This document shows, in pieces, positions 9,255 to 22,580 of a DNA stretch of 45,299 nucleotides; positions within the stretch are counted from its first letter, which is position 1; each line of letters starts with the position of its first letter. The stretch spans positions 1-45,299 of the forward strand of contig JBAMDO010000313.1 of assembly GCA_037074765.1 (NCBI GenBank). Reading direction: 5' to 3'. The stretch comes from Mansonella perstans. Taxonomy: Eukaryota > Nematoda > Chromadorea > Rhabditida > Onchocercidae. The notes beneath the pieces are model-generated. The model searched no databases. It was not told the origin of the DNA and saw only the letters and a list, made by a program, of their open reading frames with translations. A program made the translations under genes and the position numbers.

Positions 9255-11135
9255 AACTGCATTTGCAGAACGAAAATAAGGATAAAGGTAGTTATGAAAC
9301 TGAAAATTACTTACTTGCCTTGGTGACTTTTACTTCATATTGGAGATTTCAAAAATATTCATAATTTGTTAATTGCTGTTTCAACTTCTCGTTCTTGTTT
9401 CATTTCCATCACACTTCTTTCTTCGAGCAAATTTCCAAATTCGCATAATCAAAAAACAAAAATCTATAGAGAAAAAATCATCAATGCTGAAAAGAGAAAG
9501 ATCAGTTCTTGTCTCTGTGCTTGCAAGGATGAGTTGATGCATGAATTTGAGAAAGTTTGGTCGATTCGAAATTAGCACTATATGGTGCAATTTAATGTTT
9601 CAATGAAAAAATTTAAGCAGCAAGGCAGAATAAAAATTTAACAAAATGTAACAACAATTATGGAACCAATCCTGAATCTGAATCTCCAAAATAAAACCAA
9701 CGAATAATAAAAGATCAGTTTCAGGATATTCTGAAACAGAAATGTAAAACGATATAATAGTGTTGCAATCATTAGCAACAATATGGAAAAGATGGTCGGA
9801 ACGAAGACAGAACTTTTGCAGTAGTAAAAATAGTAACTGAAGTGATGGTTGAAAATAATATTAAGTGGAATTTAAAGAAATATATGTTTGGAATAATTCT
9901 CTGATAAAAAGTTTTATAAATTTGAATTATTATTGACATCTTGACAAATGAAGAATAGTCAGCAGCAAAAAAAAAAAAACACTGAAAGTATCCTATAATG
10001 AAATTGCTGAAAAAAAAAACAGACGTTAAATCCCGTTGAAAGGATATTATGCGAAAGATTTATGATTATAAATTACAAAATACAATTAATTAATGTAATG
10101 AAAAAAATGAGATCAAAATTTGCAGAATTCGAGATTAAAATTTCACCACTAAGCAAAAGATAAATTGTCAATTAAATAATTAATAAATTGTGATCAAACC
10201 TGTCCCATTAAGATTTTTTTTTGTCAGCTGTTTAAAAGCTCCGTTTTTAAATTTCATATTATTACCACAATGTTTTATCATAATTATGAGACGTTTAAAA
10301 TTATCATCACTTTCATAATTTTTTCTCTTCCGATAGGTTCATTGCATAGTTTAACGTTTGATAAATCGTGCTTTGGCTTTAATGATTTGTGATTATGTTC
10401 ACTTATGTTAATCTTTTAGCTGAGCTATAATTCAAAAAGTATTAATAAATGAAGTCACATGTGTCAAAACTTTAATAGATAAATTTGTGCGTCTCACTCT
10501 TAATCATACGTAAAAGATGAAAACAAAAAATGCATAGCTAAAATATACAGAAAGGCAAAAATGAGAATGACTCGTTTATAATTAGAACATACATAATTAG
10601 CTCAATAGATGGTGATGTCTTTTAAGTTTCTTCTTTATCATTCGCCGTTTCATGTTGTTTGTCCTTATAGACATGATGTTCATAATTCTGAATTAATGGA
10701 TAATATTTTATGTCTTTCAAACAGTCCAATCATAAATGAATGAAACAGAAAAAGAAAAAAAAATGGTTGACAAAAATTACAAATATTTCTTGCATTAATT
10801 GCCATACAACAAGTTATTGCAAGTTAGCTTTTCCAAATCTCAATTGTTTAAATGCTGAATACGTTGGATTGATTGTTGGAAATCTTTTTAAAAATTGAAT
10901 TTAAATCAACATATCAAATTATTTGACGATGGCGGCATTCATTAATTATCTTTCTCAGTATCATTCTAATTCTCTTCTTGCCTTTAAACAATTCATCGAA
11001 AAAAGAATTTGCTATTTCTTAATTTTTCTAAATAAAATTAATCAGTGCTAATAAAACATGTGAAATTTCAAAGCGAATGATTCGAATCATTTAAAATACG
11101 AGAACTTTATTAAAAAATAATTGTATTTATCAAAT
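9255..11135. other. Intergenic, no gene seen
   Basis: Open frames on both strands at 9366-9590 overlap each other and show no domain. The rest is AT-rich with frequent stops in all frames. No RNA gene or splice-supported exon was found. Confidence 0.4.
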
Positions 11136-11313
11136 GTCTAATAAAACCATTTGATTAGTACCTCAATATATGGAACATACAGCGTCTAATCATAATTGCA
11201 CTTATAATAGATTTGTTAGTTTTGTCACTGAACTTCTAAGTGCTCAATTTGAACAATCTGTCACTGTGCATTTCTGAACTTATTGAGGTACTAATCAAAT
11301 GGTTTTATTAGAC
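11136..11313. mobile_element. MITE-like element with perfect 33-bp terminal inverted repeats
   Basis: Left end 11136-11168 begins GTCTAATAAAACC; right end 11281-11313 is its exact reverse complement. The 178-bp element has about 112 bp of non-coding interior and no transposase. AAT occurs directly outside both ends and may be a 3-bp target duplication. It lies about 240 bp upstream of the collagen start codon. Confidence 0.75.
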
Positions 11314-11556
11314 AATTCTTCGATAACTTTTTAATTTGTTAAAGTTTTATAAATTGCTATTAAATAATTGAATTAATTTTACCGTATTTTATTAATAAGA
11401 AAATGAAAAATTGATATTTAATGTTGATTCATTTTTTTTTCTCCAATACTAGTAGTATTACTAATAATAATGATAACGATCACTGGTTATCATACATACA
11501 CTTTTTTTTCTTTCAATCGTTTTAAATGATTAGTTTTCGAGAAAAAAGGCAAAACG

Positions 11557-13821
11557 ATGAAGACAATTTTTTGGATTAATGTTGCGACAACATTTCTTAT
11601 GTCCTCACTTTGTATTGCCATTTTAATATGTGGCACGATGATCGGTAATATCAATGACTTTTATGAGAATGCTCTTTATGATCTCAAAGAATTTCAAGTT
11701 TGCAATTTTCATTCATTTAATTAATATTAATATATTAGTGATGAAACTACATTAACAGAGTTTCGCCTTTTTTTTAATTACTAATTTAATAATTTTCTTA
11801 TTTTTTCTCTTGCACCGATTAGATTGTGAATTTTAATTTATAAAATATTAAAAAAACTACGGTATGTTTTTTCCCTTTTTTTAAATTTTTAGCTTATCGA
11901 AAAAAGTGCCTGGAATAAACTTTCGCAATTCCCAACTACCCACGTCATTGGAGAAATGCCGCTGAAATCTTCAGGAATTAACCGAAGACGAAGACAGATT
12001 TCACGTAAATCACAAAGAATTAATGACGAAAATAACAACCATGTGGAATCATTGGGAGAAATTTTCCAACAATTTGTTCCCGGCACTTTTGAAATTTACG
12101 ATGAATTGAAACAAAATTCCATTTTTGGTTAGCTTTCAATCTTCGATACTATTTCAAATGTAATAAAAAAGTTCAGTTGTTCGCAGTAAATTATTTTTTT
12201 GTAAAGAATAAATTGTTTACCAACAAATCTATTATTTCTGTTGATACTAACTTTAAATAAAGTTTAGAGTAATTGACGATTGTCTCCACTTTTTAATTTA
12301 CAGTCAAGTTTAAAAACTTTTTTTTTCAGATTGCTCAGTTATTTATCAATGTCCTAGAGGATCACCGGGACCTCCAGGACAGAAAGGAGCAAATGGAGGT
12401 AGTGATTTGAACAAAAGTTTTAGACAAGAATTTACTTGACGGAAGAGAAGAAAAATTTCTTTTTCTGCTTTTTATAATGGCAAATAAAAAGTTAAATTTT
12501 TAGAACCAGGAACTCCTGGTCTTGATGGTCTTCCTGGTTTTTCACAATCTATCACCGGATGTATATCAGATTGTATCAAATGTCCAGCAGGTCCACCTGG
12601 CGAAAAAGGACCTGATGGACCTCCAGGAGAGGACGGTTTACCTGGTTCACCTGGTTCGGTTGGAGCAGTACGCATTTTTGGCTTACCAGGATCAATCGGT
12701 GACCCAGGATCGCCAGGTAAGAATTAAATTGTTTAATGAATTAACTTGGATTTAATTTTAATACTCAACTTTGGTTTGCAATAATTTCAAAATTGAAAAT
12801 TAAGATTTGCGGAGTCAAAAAGATGCAAAAATTTTGTGGATGAATTATGCAACATTATGTCATTTTCAAATTTGTGGAACTGAAGTTCATTTAAGAAAAT
12901 TCTTAACTTTAGAGTTTAGGTTTACCGGGAGAAGAAGGAGAACCTGGTATACCCGGTATGCCGGGCACACCAGGTGTCATTTATCGGGGTGCTCCTGGAC
13001 CAAAAGGACCTCCAGGACCAGACGGTTGTGTTGGAGAACCTGGAATTCCTGGCGAACCAGGATTACCAGGTGAAACTGGACCGACTGGTCCAACAGGAAA
13101 TAATGGTAAACCAGGCTTAGATGGAAATCCAGGACTTGATGGAACGGTGAGCATACGACTTTATTAGAAAAATTCATTAATTAACTTGAAAGGGAACAGA
13201 AATCCTCGTGGCATTCTTTGAAAACTTAATGCCACACAGGAATATTTTGAAAATGATACTGCGTTGCAACTTTTCCACTGTAAGTGGAAAAGAGAAAACA
13301 GTTTTGGAAAAATGAATTCGTTAAAATGTGACGGTATACTTTTTCGAAATTTTTATTTTTAGCCTGGATCACCAGGAAATCCTGGTATCGACGCCCAATA
13401 TTGCGTTTGTGTGCCTGCGACATATTCATATGTAAATCCACCAGTCTTTCAACCGCCCAGATTACATTCAGTGAATCGGCAACCTTCAAATGAACACAGT
13501 CATGCAATCAGTGTCGTGACACAAATTAAACACAGCAAAAAACCAAAATTTGTTCCTAATTATCGAAAAATATTGACATCCTTGGCACATCAAACTCCTG
13601 ACGCCGGACTTGAATCCATTTTAATTCCAAAAAAAATTAAATTTAATCCGTTCCCGTTAATTGGCATTTCATCTACGACAAGATCGGTTGAACAATCTGT
13701 AAGAAATTACAAACCCAGTTATACGGTAACACCGTATACTTACATTTACAAGAGAACCACCGCTAAAACAGATATCCGTAATTATTTGCGAAATTTCACC
13801 TTTTTTCCTCATCAATCATAA
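11557..13821 (+). CDS. Nematode cuticle collagen with long C-terminal extension
   Basis: Six exons: 11557-11697, 11893-12127, 12330-12398, 12504-12716, 12920-13146, 13363-13821 (1344 nt, 447 aa). The protein starts with a signal-anchor ([17 protein letters not shown]), then a non-collagenous domain holding a RRRR site at residues 78-81, where cuticle collagens are cut by a BLI-4/furin-type protease. Interrupted Gly-X-Y blocks run from about 134 to 300, flanked by Cys pairs ([23 protein letters not shown]) used for cross-linking of trimers. This is the usual plan of an exoskeleton collagen secreted by the hypodermis. The C-terminal part after YCVCVP is about 130 residues, long for the family, Pro/Tyr/Lys-rich and of unknown role. 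AATAAA at 13974-13979 is the likely poly(A) signal. The interior GPP-type interruptions near GFSQSITGC and AVRIFG divide the triple helix. Confidence 0.92.
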
Positions 13822-15811
13822 TAATACAAGCAATCATGAAAGCATCAACGATCAAAAAGCTAAATTGTCGAGTTGCTTTTCCTCTACCAACTTTCTTATG
13901 ATGATAAATAACCAAGTTGAATACTAATTTAATATAATTAAAATTACTATTATTCGAGACATTTTTAAGACTGAATAAAAATTGATTTTACTATTGCAGG
14001 AAGCATTGTATGAATTGATTGTTAGCTTTAAAATTCAAATTTTTAAAAACTTTTTCAAAAACCATACCAAACTAGAATGTATTAATTGTAAAATATATAA
14101 TTCTCTCTAAATGATTAAATTTACATTGTTATTGATCACTGTCTTGATTTAAAGCAATTAAAATATTAGAAATGTACTTTTTTGTTTCACAAATATTATC
14201 ATTGCTTTGTATAGAGATATACTATTCTAATTTGAATACCTTGTTTTTTGCAACCTGAAATGTTGCATGTATGCCTATTCGAGAATACAGTAAGCTCCAA
14301 TTAATTCAAGTACTTTTTCCAACGATTTTAGGATAATAAATAGAATTTTGCGACTTTTAATTCCTGCTCGAATTTGCAAAGCAAAATGACTCAGTGATTG
14401 AAGCAATGATAACATGTAGAAATAAGTCTTAAAAATTGCATAAGTCGAAATTTCTATGGGAAAACTTCATGTTATTTTAAAATGTTAGCAGTAAGGCTAG
14501 TTTAATATCAGATAAACTGAAATAATTTGTATTACAAATAATTTCTTATTATAACACTACTTCATAATAATACGAAATTTCTTAACTATTTGATTTATCG
14601 CTTGTTTACTAACTTCCTTAAAATTGGTATAAATAAATGACATCATGATTTATTACTACTCTATAATTGCTACATCGAATAACCTCTGACCTGATGTGAA
14701 TATAAACTATAGAAAATAACGCAGAGTTCCAAATTAATTAGTCCCAACAATTTATCAAGAATTCATCCATGCTAAACAATATTTAATCCTATGCCATCTT
14801 AAATTCTAGTTGTTCTAAGATGACCGAATTTCCTAATAAATGATTTTTATTGAATAAAAATTTTTAAAATAAATGATTTTTATTGAATAAAAATTCAAAC
14901 ATACAATTATTTTTTTCCTTTTATACAGAAATACAAAAATTTTGAAGATCAGTTAACAAATCAAATGATTTTTATTCTTTTCATGATCACTGTAATTAAA
15001 AGGAGGTTGCATTTTCAAAATCAATATTTCATGTAAGAACTACGGGTGCAGTGACAAAACTATTTACAAAGATGTCATGTACCCGCTAAAAGTGAGAAAT
15101 AAATGGAACAAATAAGTACAATGAGGTACAAAAGTTAGTGAAAGTAATACGCAAATTTTATTAAGAAAATTTAGTAAACCCATTAAACTTCTCAAAAAAA
15201 AAAAGCTTATCCGTAATCCATATTACAACAGTATAAAATGAACAAGATTAGGAGTAATGGATCCAATTCTATTCCAATGAATAAAATTAAACTTTATCTT
15301 TGAAGTTAAACATCTAAATATCAAACAGCGGAGCATTATAAATAATATATTTTATATATATATATGTATATAAATTGTAAATAAACACTAAAGAAACACT
15401 TTATCTTCGGGAATGCACTTGAAAAGAAATGGACTCGCCAAGAATTAGTTTTTTTGGAAGAGTTTAATGGGAAAAAATTTAATTTTTTGTTATTTGTTAA
15501 GAAATGAAAAAAATTTTTTCACTACTTCCAAATCAAATTTCACTCCTTAGCACAAATTAATTCACTATTCTTCATCCATCAAAAACAGTGTTACATCTAC
15601 AACATTTTATTATCACTGTTAAGCCAAAGAAGTCCATAATTTCGAGTGAGCAAAAATTAAATCATTATCCAATGTAAGTCAAGAAAGTACAGGTTTCTGA
15701 AACCACAAACAGAACAACAAATATTAAGTGATGTTAAGACGATTTGCTCAGTATTAGATAGTATTAAGGTCCTGACGGGAACCCATCATATATAAGAAAA
15801 GAAAGAAATCA
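13822..15811. other. Intergenic between convergent collagen and exonuclease genes
   Basis: Holds the collagen poly(A) signal (13974), a two-copy direct repeat at 14838-14896 (unit around AAATGATTTTTATTGAATAA, period 33 bp), a TA tract at about 15348-15371 and a minus-strand AATAAA at 15606-15611 that may serve the exonuclease gene. No coding region seen. Confidence 0.5.
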
Positions 15812-18800
15812 TTATCTGTCACAAAAAAGTGGCAGCGTTCCAGTAAGAGGCTCTTGCTTTGAGCAAATTTCATTTATATTGAGATCAAGTCGAGATGCCC
15901 AATCAACGCATTTCTCATATAACATCAACATGCAGTAAGCATCCAGTGCTGCATATCGTAACTGAAAAAAAATAAGTACGGGAAGAAGATTGAGGTAGCA
16001 CTGAACCATTAATGAAAAGACGAATAACTCTTACTGGCCGTAAACCCGGAACTTGACATTTAGGAAATCTAGGTAATGGTTGGTAAGTAACGGCAGATTA
16101 ACAGATGATGGGGAGAGGAAAGAGAGTAAGAAAATTCACCGGATATTCTCCTTTTTTCCCCATGTTTAAAAGAAATGATAAAAACTTGGGAAATTTCTTA
16201 AAGAGATGTGTGATTTAACAAAAATCAATCAAAGCAATTTTAATAAAAATATGTGTAATTTCAGATTTAATTTACAAAAACGAAACAAGACTTTTGTAAA
16301 AAAATACCTGCAAGTCACGAAGTGGACGCCGATCCCAAACAGAACACTGCTCTGTTTTGTCTAATGGTTTACCTAAGACGCGCTCACACAATGCAGATAA
16401 ACCTCTAATTTCCTTTAGTAATGGATTTTCATCAATAACTTCCGTATCTTGCTCTTCATCTTCTTTTTCCAACTTAAAAAAAAACGTTTGTATGTAGTGA
16501 GCAAAAAGCGCTTCAATCTCTCAAGATCACTAAACTACATTATAAATAAGTTCAACTTCTTTCTGTATTTTATCAAAGAATTGATACTGCGAAGATATTC
16601 AGCAAAAAAGCATCACATTGAAATTAGTGAAGTAATAATGCATTAAAACAAAAAATGCTATCCTAAAATGTCAAATAAAATTAAATGCTATGCATTGTGA
16701 AGTAAAGATGAACAGTTATCCTAATCTTTTCCTTCACTTTCCATTTTTGATCTGTACAACTACTAACCAACTGCAACTCAAACAAATTCACAGAAGTTGA
16801 TATTTCTTGCCACTTCTCCAGAAACTTCATATCTAACGGTTTCCAAAGATTTTATTTTTGAATTAAAAATACGAGATAAGTTAATAAATGTAGTTTTTAA
16901 ACAAATTCAAATGGAAAGAGGTATGGAATAAAAACAAAATCGTAACTAATTCCCTCATTTCTTCTCTTTCTACTATTAATACTGATGTTACGTTATGGGA
17001 TTTACTAACTACTTAAGGTATATCAATCGAAACAAGATTCATCCTTGCTTTTATATCCTCCTCACAATCTGTTACATGAGTCTATGCGCACCCATTCATT
17101 TCAGTAGATATGTTCATATTGGTTCTCATTCCTTCTCCAGATCCTTCACTTACCTGTATTTATAATAATATTAGTTTTTATTCCTTCTCCAAATCCTTTA
17201 CTTACCTGTACTTCGTTCGGATAAAAAACTCCATCCAGGTTTATATCGGATCTATGAGCGCTTTCTTCCATTAACTGCAAAAATTTTCAGAAATCAAGTA
17301 GAAAAAACTTTAGAGTAAAGCAAAATAACAAATTCTGCAAACATTGATATTATTATTTTTATTGTAAAGATTCCTTTAATTCGTTGCAAATAAGCATCAC
17401 CAATAATTATGAAATTAAAATTTTGTACCAACCGATTTAACAAGTTTGCCAATACATATCAAATTTTTTGGATGACATAAAGCTGAACAGTGTTGAACCG
17501 CACTTCTTAATTGAACAAGATCTTCATCAAATTGATAGCCTTGAAGATATCTCATTAAAACATAAAGTCTTTGAATATCGGTTTCTGTTTTATTAACATC
17601 ATATATAAGTGTGCTTTTCGCATCTCATTCTATTAACAGATCTGCTTCAGATTATTCAGAATAATATATTTCGTAATATTAAAATAATGTACGTCAATAA
17701 ATGCCATCTGAAAGAATTGAGAAAGTCAAAGTTACAGCACGAACCTATTTTTAAAAGCTTCCACTCAACGAACAATTTTTCAAAAAAATTCACTAATATA
17801 TCAGATTTGATTCCATCAACGTCTATAATAAATACATGATATGGAATAGCTAGCTGCAGAATGGTTGCTCTGAAAATATTACAGCATGATCGATCTGTTT
17901 AAATGATAGCTGAAAATCATTTGTTCATGAACAAGTTATTGTCTTTAATAATACCAGCTTAAAATTTGCTGACAAATTTAATTTAAAAAAAGCTGTAAGT
18001 CAGAAATTCAACTCAAAAAACAATACAGATAAAAACACGAAAGCATACATAGTCAATCACCCTTCTTAGCTAACTTTCAAAGCACTTTTATCGCACACAA
18101 TTATGCTTGCGAAAAAAAAAACTAACTTGCTGTAAGAAACATAGGAAGACCATTCTGCATCTACACCAACTGGTGGAAAACTATCGTTTGCATAATCTTC
18201 CAGTAGATTGGCAACACGATTCAAATGTGATGGATGTCGTACAAATTCGATTGGTTCTACTGATTCCGGTATACTTAAATATGGTGGATTCGGCGTGCGC
18301 GGATCCAAGTGTTCCTCTTTACTGCAAAACATCCTCAACAAGGGTAAAAGGTTTCAACAGCAAAGCTTATGGTAACGTTTGTTGCAACTCTTATAAATAG
18401 AGAGCTTCTACAGTTGTCAGATAGCTACAGTGTTCGTGAGTAATTTCTTACTGATACAAATATTATTATTAAAACGGGAGCTTCTTATTATTTCAAAGAT
18501 TTGTGGTTATATCTGATACATCTACCAAAGTAACAGCTTAACCATAGTTGGACAGCTAAAACATTACAAGAATTCATTAACCTTTTATGTGCCATATGTT
18601 TTCTTGCATCTGGTGGTATTTTGCAAACTCGCCACATTTCTGCACCTTGAGGATCTTTAAAGTCTTTGCTGAGTGTTTGTACGACAAATTTTCTCATAGA
18701 TGGCCTCTGTGCCAATATTGTCCAAATCACTTCATGCAAGTTTTCAATCTAAAAGTTAGAGTTTTAATGTAAAATGTTTTTAGCTCCAAAAGAACTGTAA

Positions 18801-21494
18801 AAATAGTTCAGCTATAAAATTTATCAAGCAATTTTTTCTCTATCACTTAACTTTAATCTTATGACTTGCATTGAACGAGAATTTAAATCTAATCAAAACT
18901 CGCAATTTCAATTTTTGAAGAGAAAAAATAAGATCATAAAACACTGAAAAATCTATCTATATTCCTACTATTTCTTTTTGTTCTAAAAACTTTACCTGCA
19001 GAGTTTAAATAAAAAAATTAGTACCTTCCAAGTTTTTTCACGGTAATACTTCGCGGCACACTTTTTTACTAAATGGTGAGCCCATCTAACATTAATTCGA
19101 TCATCTGATGGTGGTAACCCTCTCAAATCTCTCATTAGAGTTGCAAATGAATCACGAAATCCAGCGTATGTATATGCCACAACTCTGCCGTTCAAATCGT
19201 TTTGCTTTACAGACCCCAAATAATCAACTAAAATTAAATTTGATGCTCAATTATGGAATGAATTACAGACAATAATAGCGTGAAAAGGTTCTAAGTAAGC
19301 AAATTAAATATATCATATTTATGAGCTGTCTTCGTAAATTTTAAGGAATTAAAAAGTGAATAGCAGGCACACTCCGACTGCACGAACCAATTGCACGCTC
19401 CCATTCCTTCGGCGAACTAGTCAATTTCTCCACTCGTAACAGTACCTCACGGCATCTCTGTCGGAATTCTTCACCCCGCTTTGCAGCAAATGACTCAACA
19501 CTACCGGCACGTAAAGGACCCAAAAGAGCAGCGCAGTATAAAATTGCTGAATCGCCGAAGTAACGCGAAAGCACTTTGTTACGAATGCAGTAATCAACAG
19601 CAGTAAAACTGGAAATAATATTACTATGCCTAAAGATTTTGCACCTAATAACCTAATAACTATGTTTCTATGAAACATTTCGAAACCAAATATTTCTGAT
19701 TATGAAATAATCTTAAGTTATTGAGAATATAAATCAATAAGAGAGGCTAAACAAAATCTAATCGAGCAAAAACAGAGAACGAAACGGTCACTAGTTTATG
19801 ATTTCGACTAACATTATCTTCAACAATTTGATATATTTAACTGAGATAGGAGAGCTATGAAAAACCTTGCTTTTCCCGTTAATGCAGCATCAGAAACAAT
19901 TGTCACTACATCCTTTGGACATTTATTGAAATTTAATACATAATCAGCTAAACTCCAAAAATTTGAATCGAAACTGAAATTCAGCGATACCAAATCCCTC
20001 AAAATTCTGCACCGCTGCTCATCAGTAATATTTATATGGACATTTGGAAATGAATCTTGATTACGCTGAAATAAGAAGGCTATTATAAATGTAAATATTA
20101 GACAATGTGAATTAATTACAGCGCTAAAAATTGATTCTGTTAAAGAAAGGAAAAGAACAACTCAGATTTCCAAAAAAAAAAATGATATAATTGTTAAATG
20201 TGACAAAGTTATTGCATATAAAATAATATTGTACTTACATCTTTCTCTTTCATTTTATTTGGTGAACGTTCTGAAGCTAAAACGCTCATAAATGCCTGCA
20301 AATTATCAAAGTAGAAAGATTTGATTAAAAAAAAAATTTGAAGTGAATACTGAAGAATGAAAATCAATAAAAAGGGAAACATGCGATGTTTTTCGAATAA
20401 AACATAATATCATAAGATAATATCATTTTTTTTTTAACCTGTGCAATAAGAAAAATTAAGTGGTAAAATCTCGGTGTCCACCAGCTATTATACTTTGGAC
20501 ATTCAGCTGCGACAACAGGAAATTGTTCAATCACTGACGCAAAAGCATCAATTAGAAGGCAGGGAGCGAATCTGTATATTTTGAAATTAATTAAAAAACG
20601 ATTAACTTTTCTCATTAGCAATATATCTTTCTCAAACATTAGAAAAATAAAAATAGAAAAATTAATTTAAATTTGAATTCAGCAACTGAAAACATTTTGA
20701 ATACTAGATCATAAGTAATAGTTAACTCTTGCACTAATTATAGTTTGAAGATTTTTTTTAAGAATAAAAAGCCATTATTTAGAAAGACAAAGATCACTTC
20801 TTCATTAGTGCAACATTATGCTTCTCAAGTGTTTCATAAATGAAATTGATAATTAACTAGGAGTTCTTGGGAAAATTAATGAAACATTATGAATGATTTA
20901 AAAAAAAAAAAAAAGGCTAATCACCTGCTTACAAATAAATCATAACCAATTTGCTGCGTTGATGGAGTGACACGTCCATGCTTATCTGTTTTCACACGAA
21001 ATGCTTCATCAATGATGGTACGAATGATTAATGGATCAATTGATGAAGATGTAGGTTGAACTGATGGCACAGATAAGGATGTTGATATCACCATTGATGG
21101 CGAGGTCATCTCTAAAATATTCATCATTCGTAACCATTGCACTATTTTATATTAATGCAAACGACGAATCTTTGTAGAACCACTTTTGTTGATAACGAAA
21201 ATTAAGATGGAACTAAAGATGATGATGATGATGCAAAGAAGATAACAATGATATCAATAAAGACTAATCATTAACAATTCAATTTAAAAAAAAAAAAAAT
21301 ATCGAGAGAGAACGAAATAGTGAAGAAAAGATAGAGAAAAAAATATCAAATATAATCAGAAGTTATATTTCCGAAGAAATTATCCTTATGGAAAAAAAGG
21401 TGAAATATAAACTTTATGATATTGACAGGCATACAAAAAATTTACCATTATGGCTTTGTTGAATTTCCGAAATGAATTCCTTTTCAGATGACAT
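15812..21494 (-). CDS. MUT-7/EXD3-like 3'-5' exonuclease
   Basis: Fourteen minus-strand exons: 21446-21494, 20925-21111, 20439-20571, 20239-20295, 19866-20065, 19388-19608, 19025-19227, 18582-18748, 18127-18321, 17745-17869, 17433-17584, 17206-17274, 16308-16472, 15812-15961 (2073 nt, 690 aa; all phases agree). The N-terminal 400 residues are helical and unassigned. The C-terminal third is a DEDDy exonuclease domain: VGVDAEW (D460, E462), a GYQFDEDLVQL segment (D534) and YAALDAYCML (Y644, D648), with GLSALCERVLGKPLDKTEQC before the last motif. Family members trim RNA 3' ends; C. elegans MUT-7 acts in mutator foci during siRNA amplification and transposon silencing. The protein stops right after the nuclease fold, so a C-terminal Mut7-C domain is absent. 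The orthology to MUT-7 rather than EXD3 or a WRN-type nuclease is inferred. An acceptor CCATAG lies just upstream of the ATG. Confidence 0.87.
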
Positions 21495-22156
21495 CTCTTT
21501 GCTCGGATTACAATATCCTATGGAAAAATATAACAACGAAGAAGATATGATCGATAAATAGTGATGGCCTTTGACCTTTACTTATCGTAACTGATAAAAT
21601 ATTTTGTATTTTGAAGTAAAATGAATATTGCAAATAATTTCTTCGTAGCACTGTCTATAAACGTGTACATACAAGCAATTACAAATATAACAGGCTTAAG
21701 GTTAATCAATACATTATTGATCAATTATTAAAAAATATTACGGTAAATGAATGAGCTATGAATCTAACTATGATTTCTAGTACAATACCGTAATCAAACA
21801 ATTGAACTGATAATCAAACATTATCGTTGATATCAGAATACATCAAGACCGTAACACTCACGTCATGCAACCATGCCAACGCATCGTGTGTAGTAAGTAG
21901 TAAGCGAACGTATATGGTTTAATCGTTCATATACTATTTACGGCTCACCGTAAAATACCTATCGGGACAAATTAGAAGTTTGACTTATGCTGTAGAAAAA
22001 TTAAAAATATTTTTTTGTGTGAATCAGATTGGCGAAAGTTTTGTTAATATTTTCTCTTTCATGTTGATACCATTTAGAGCTCTTTAATAGCAACTTTACA
22101 ACATTTTCTTAACTTAACAACTCAATTTCAGATTTGTTGTTTTCATGCTTCATATA
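21495..22156. other. Divergent intergenic/promoter region, left part
   Basis: Lies between the head-to-head exonuclease and deoxyhypusine hydroxylase genes. No exon seen; both promoters are expected here. Confidence 0.5.
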
Positions 22157-22389
22157 GTTCATAATCATCTTAATCGTTAAAAGTTCATAATCATCTTAAT
22201 CGTTAAAAGTTCATAATCATCTTAATCGTTAAAAGTTCATAATCATCTTAATCGTTAAAAGTTCATAATCATCTTAATCGTTAAAAGTTCATAATCATCT
22301 TAATCGTTAAAAGTTCATAATCATCTTAATCGTTAAAAGTTCATAATCATCTTAATCGTTAAAAGTTCATAATCACCTTAATCGTTAAA
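22157..22389. repeat. Tandem array, nine copies of a 26-bp unit
   Basis: Unit begins GTTCATAATC and ends ATCGTTAAAA; copies are identical except a T to C change in the last (CACCTT) and a shortened end. It sits about 190 bp upstream of the deoxyhypusine hydroxylase start codon. Confidence 0.97.
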
Positions 22390-22580
22390 TGACATTTGAC
22401 GACATTATTTGTATCGGAACCATTCTCAGATCCTTAAAGCTTTTACGGTCTATTCTGCTGTAATAATCTTCAAGCTGATATCATCTTTTTGATATCACTA
22501 TTTTGATGATATCACTTGCATTGATGAAATTAATGTTGTTTGTATTTGAAGGCTTAACGAGAACGCTGTAGATCGGATTA

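Noticed and set aside
9366..9590. Antiparallel open frames of about 69 codons
   Set aside because: They overlap on opposite strands and neither shows family features or a splice-supported start.
16080..16260. Extra exonuclease exon between exons 13 and 14
   Set aside because: Exons 13 and 14 join in phase 0 with the family motif spacing intact (RPLRDLQ-LRYAALDAY), so nothing is missing.
22157..22389. CRISPR-like array
   Set aside because: There are no unique spacers; it is a simple head-to-tail satellite in a eukaryotic intergenic region.
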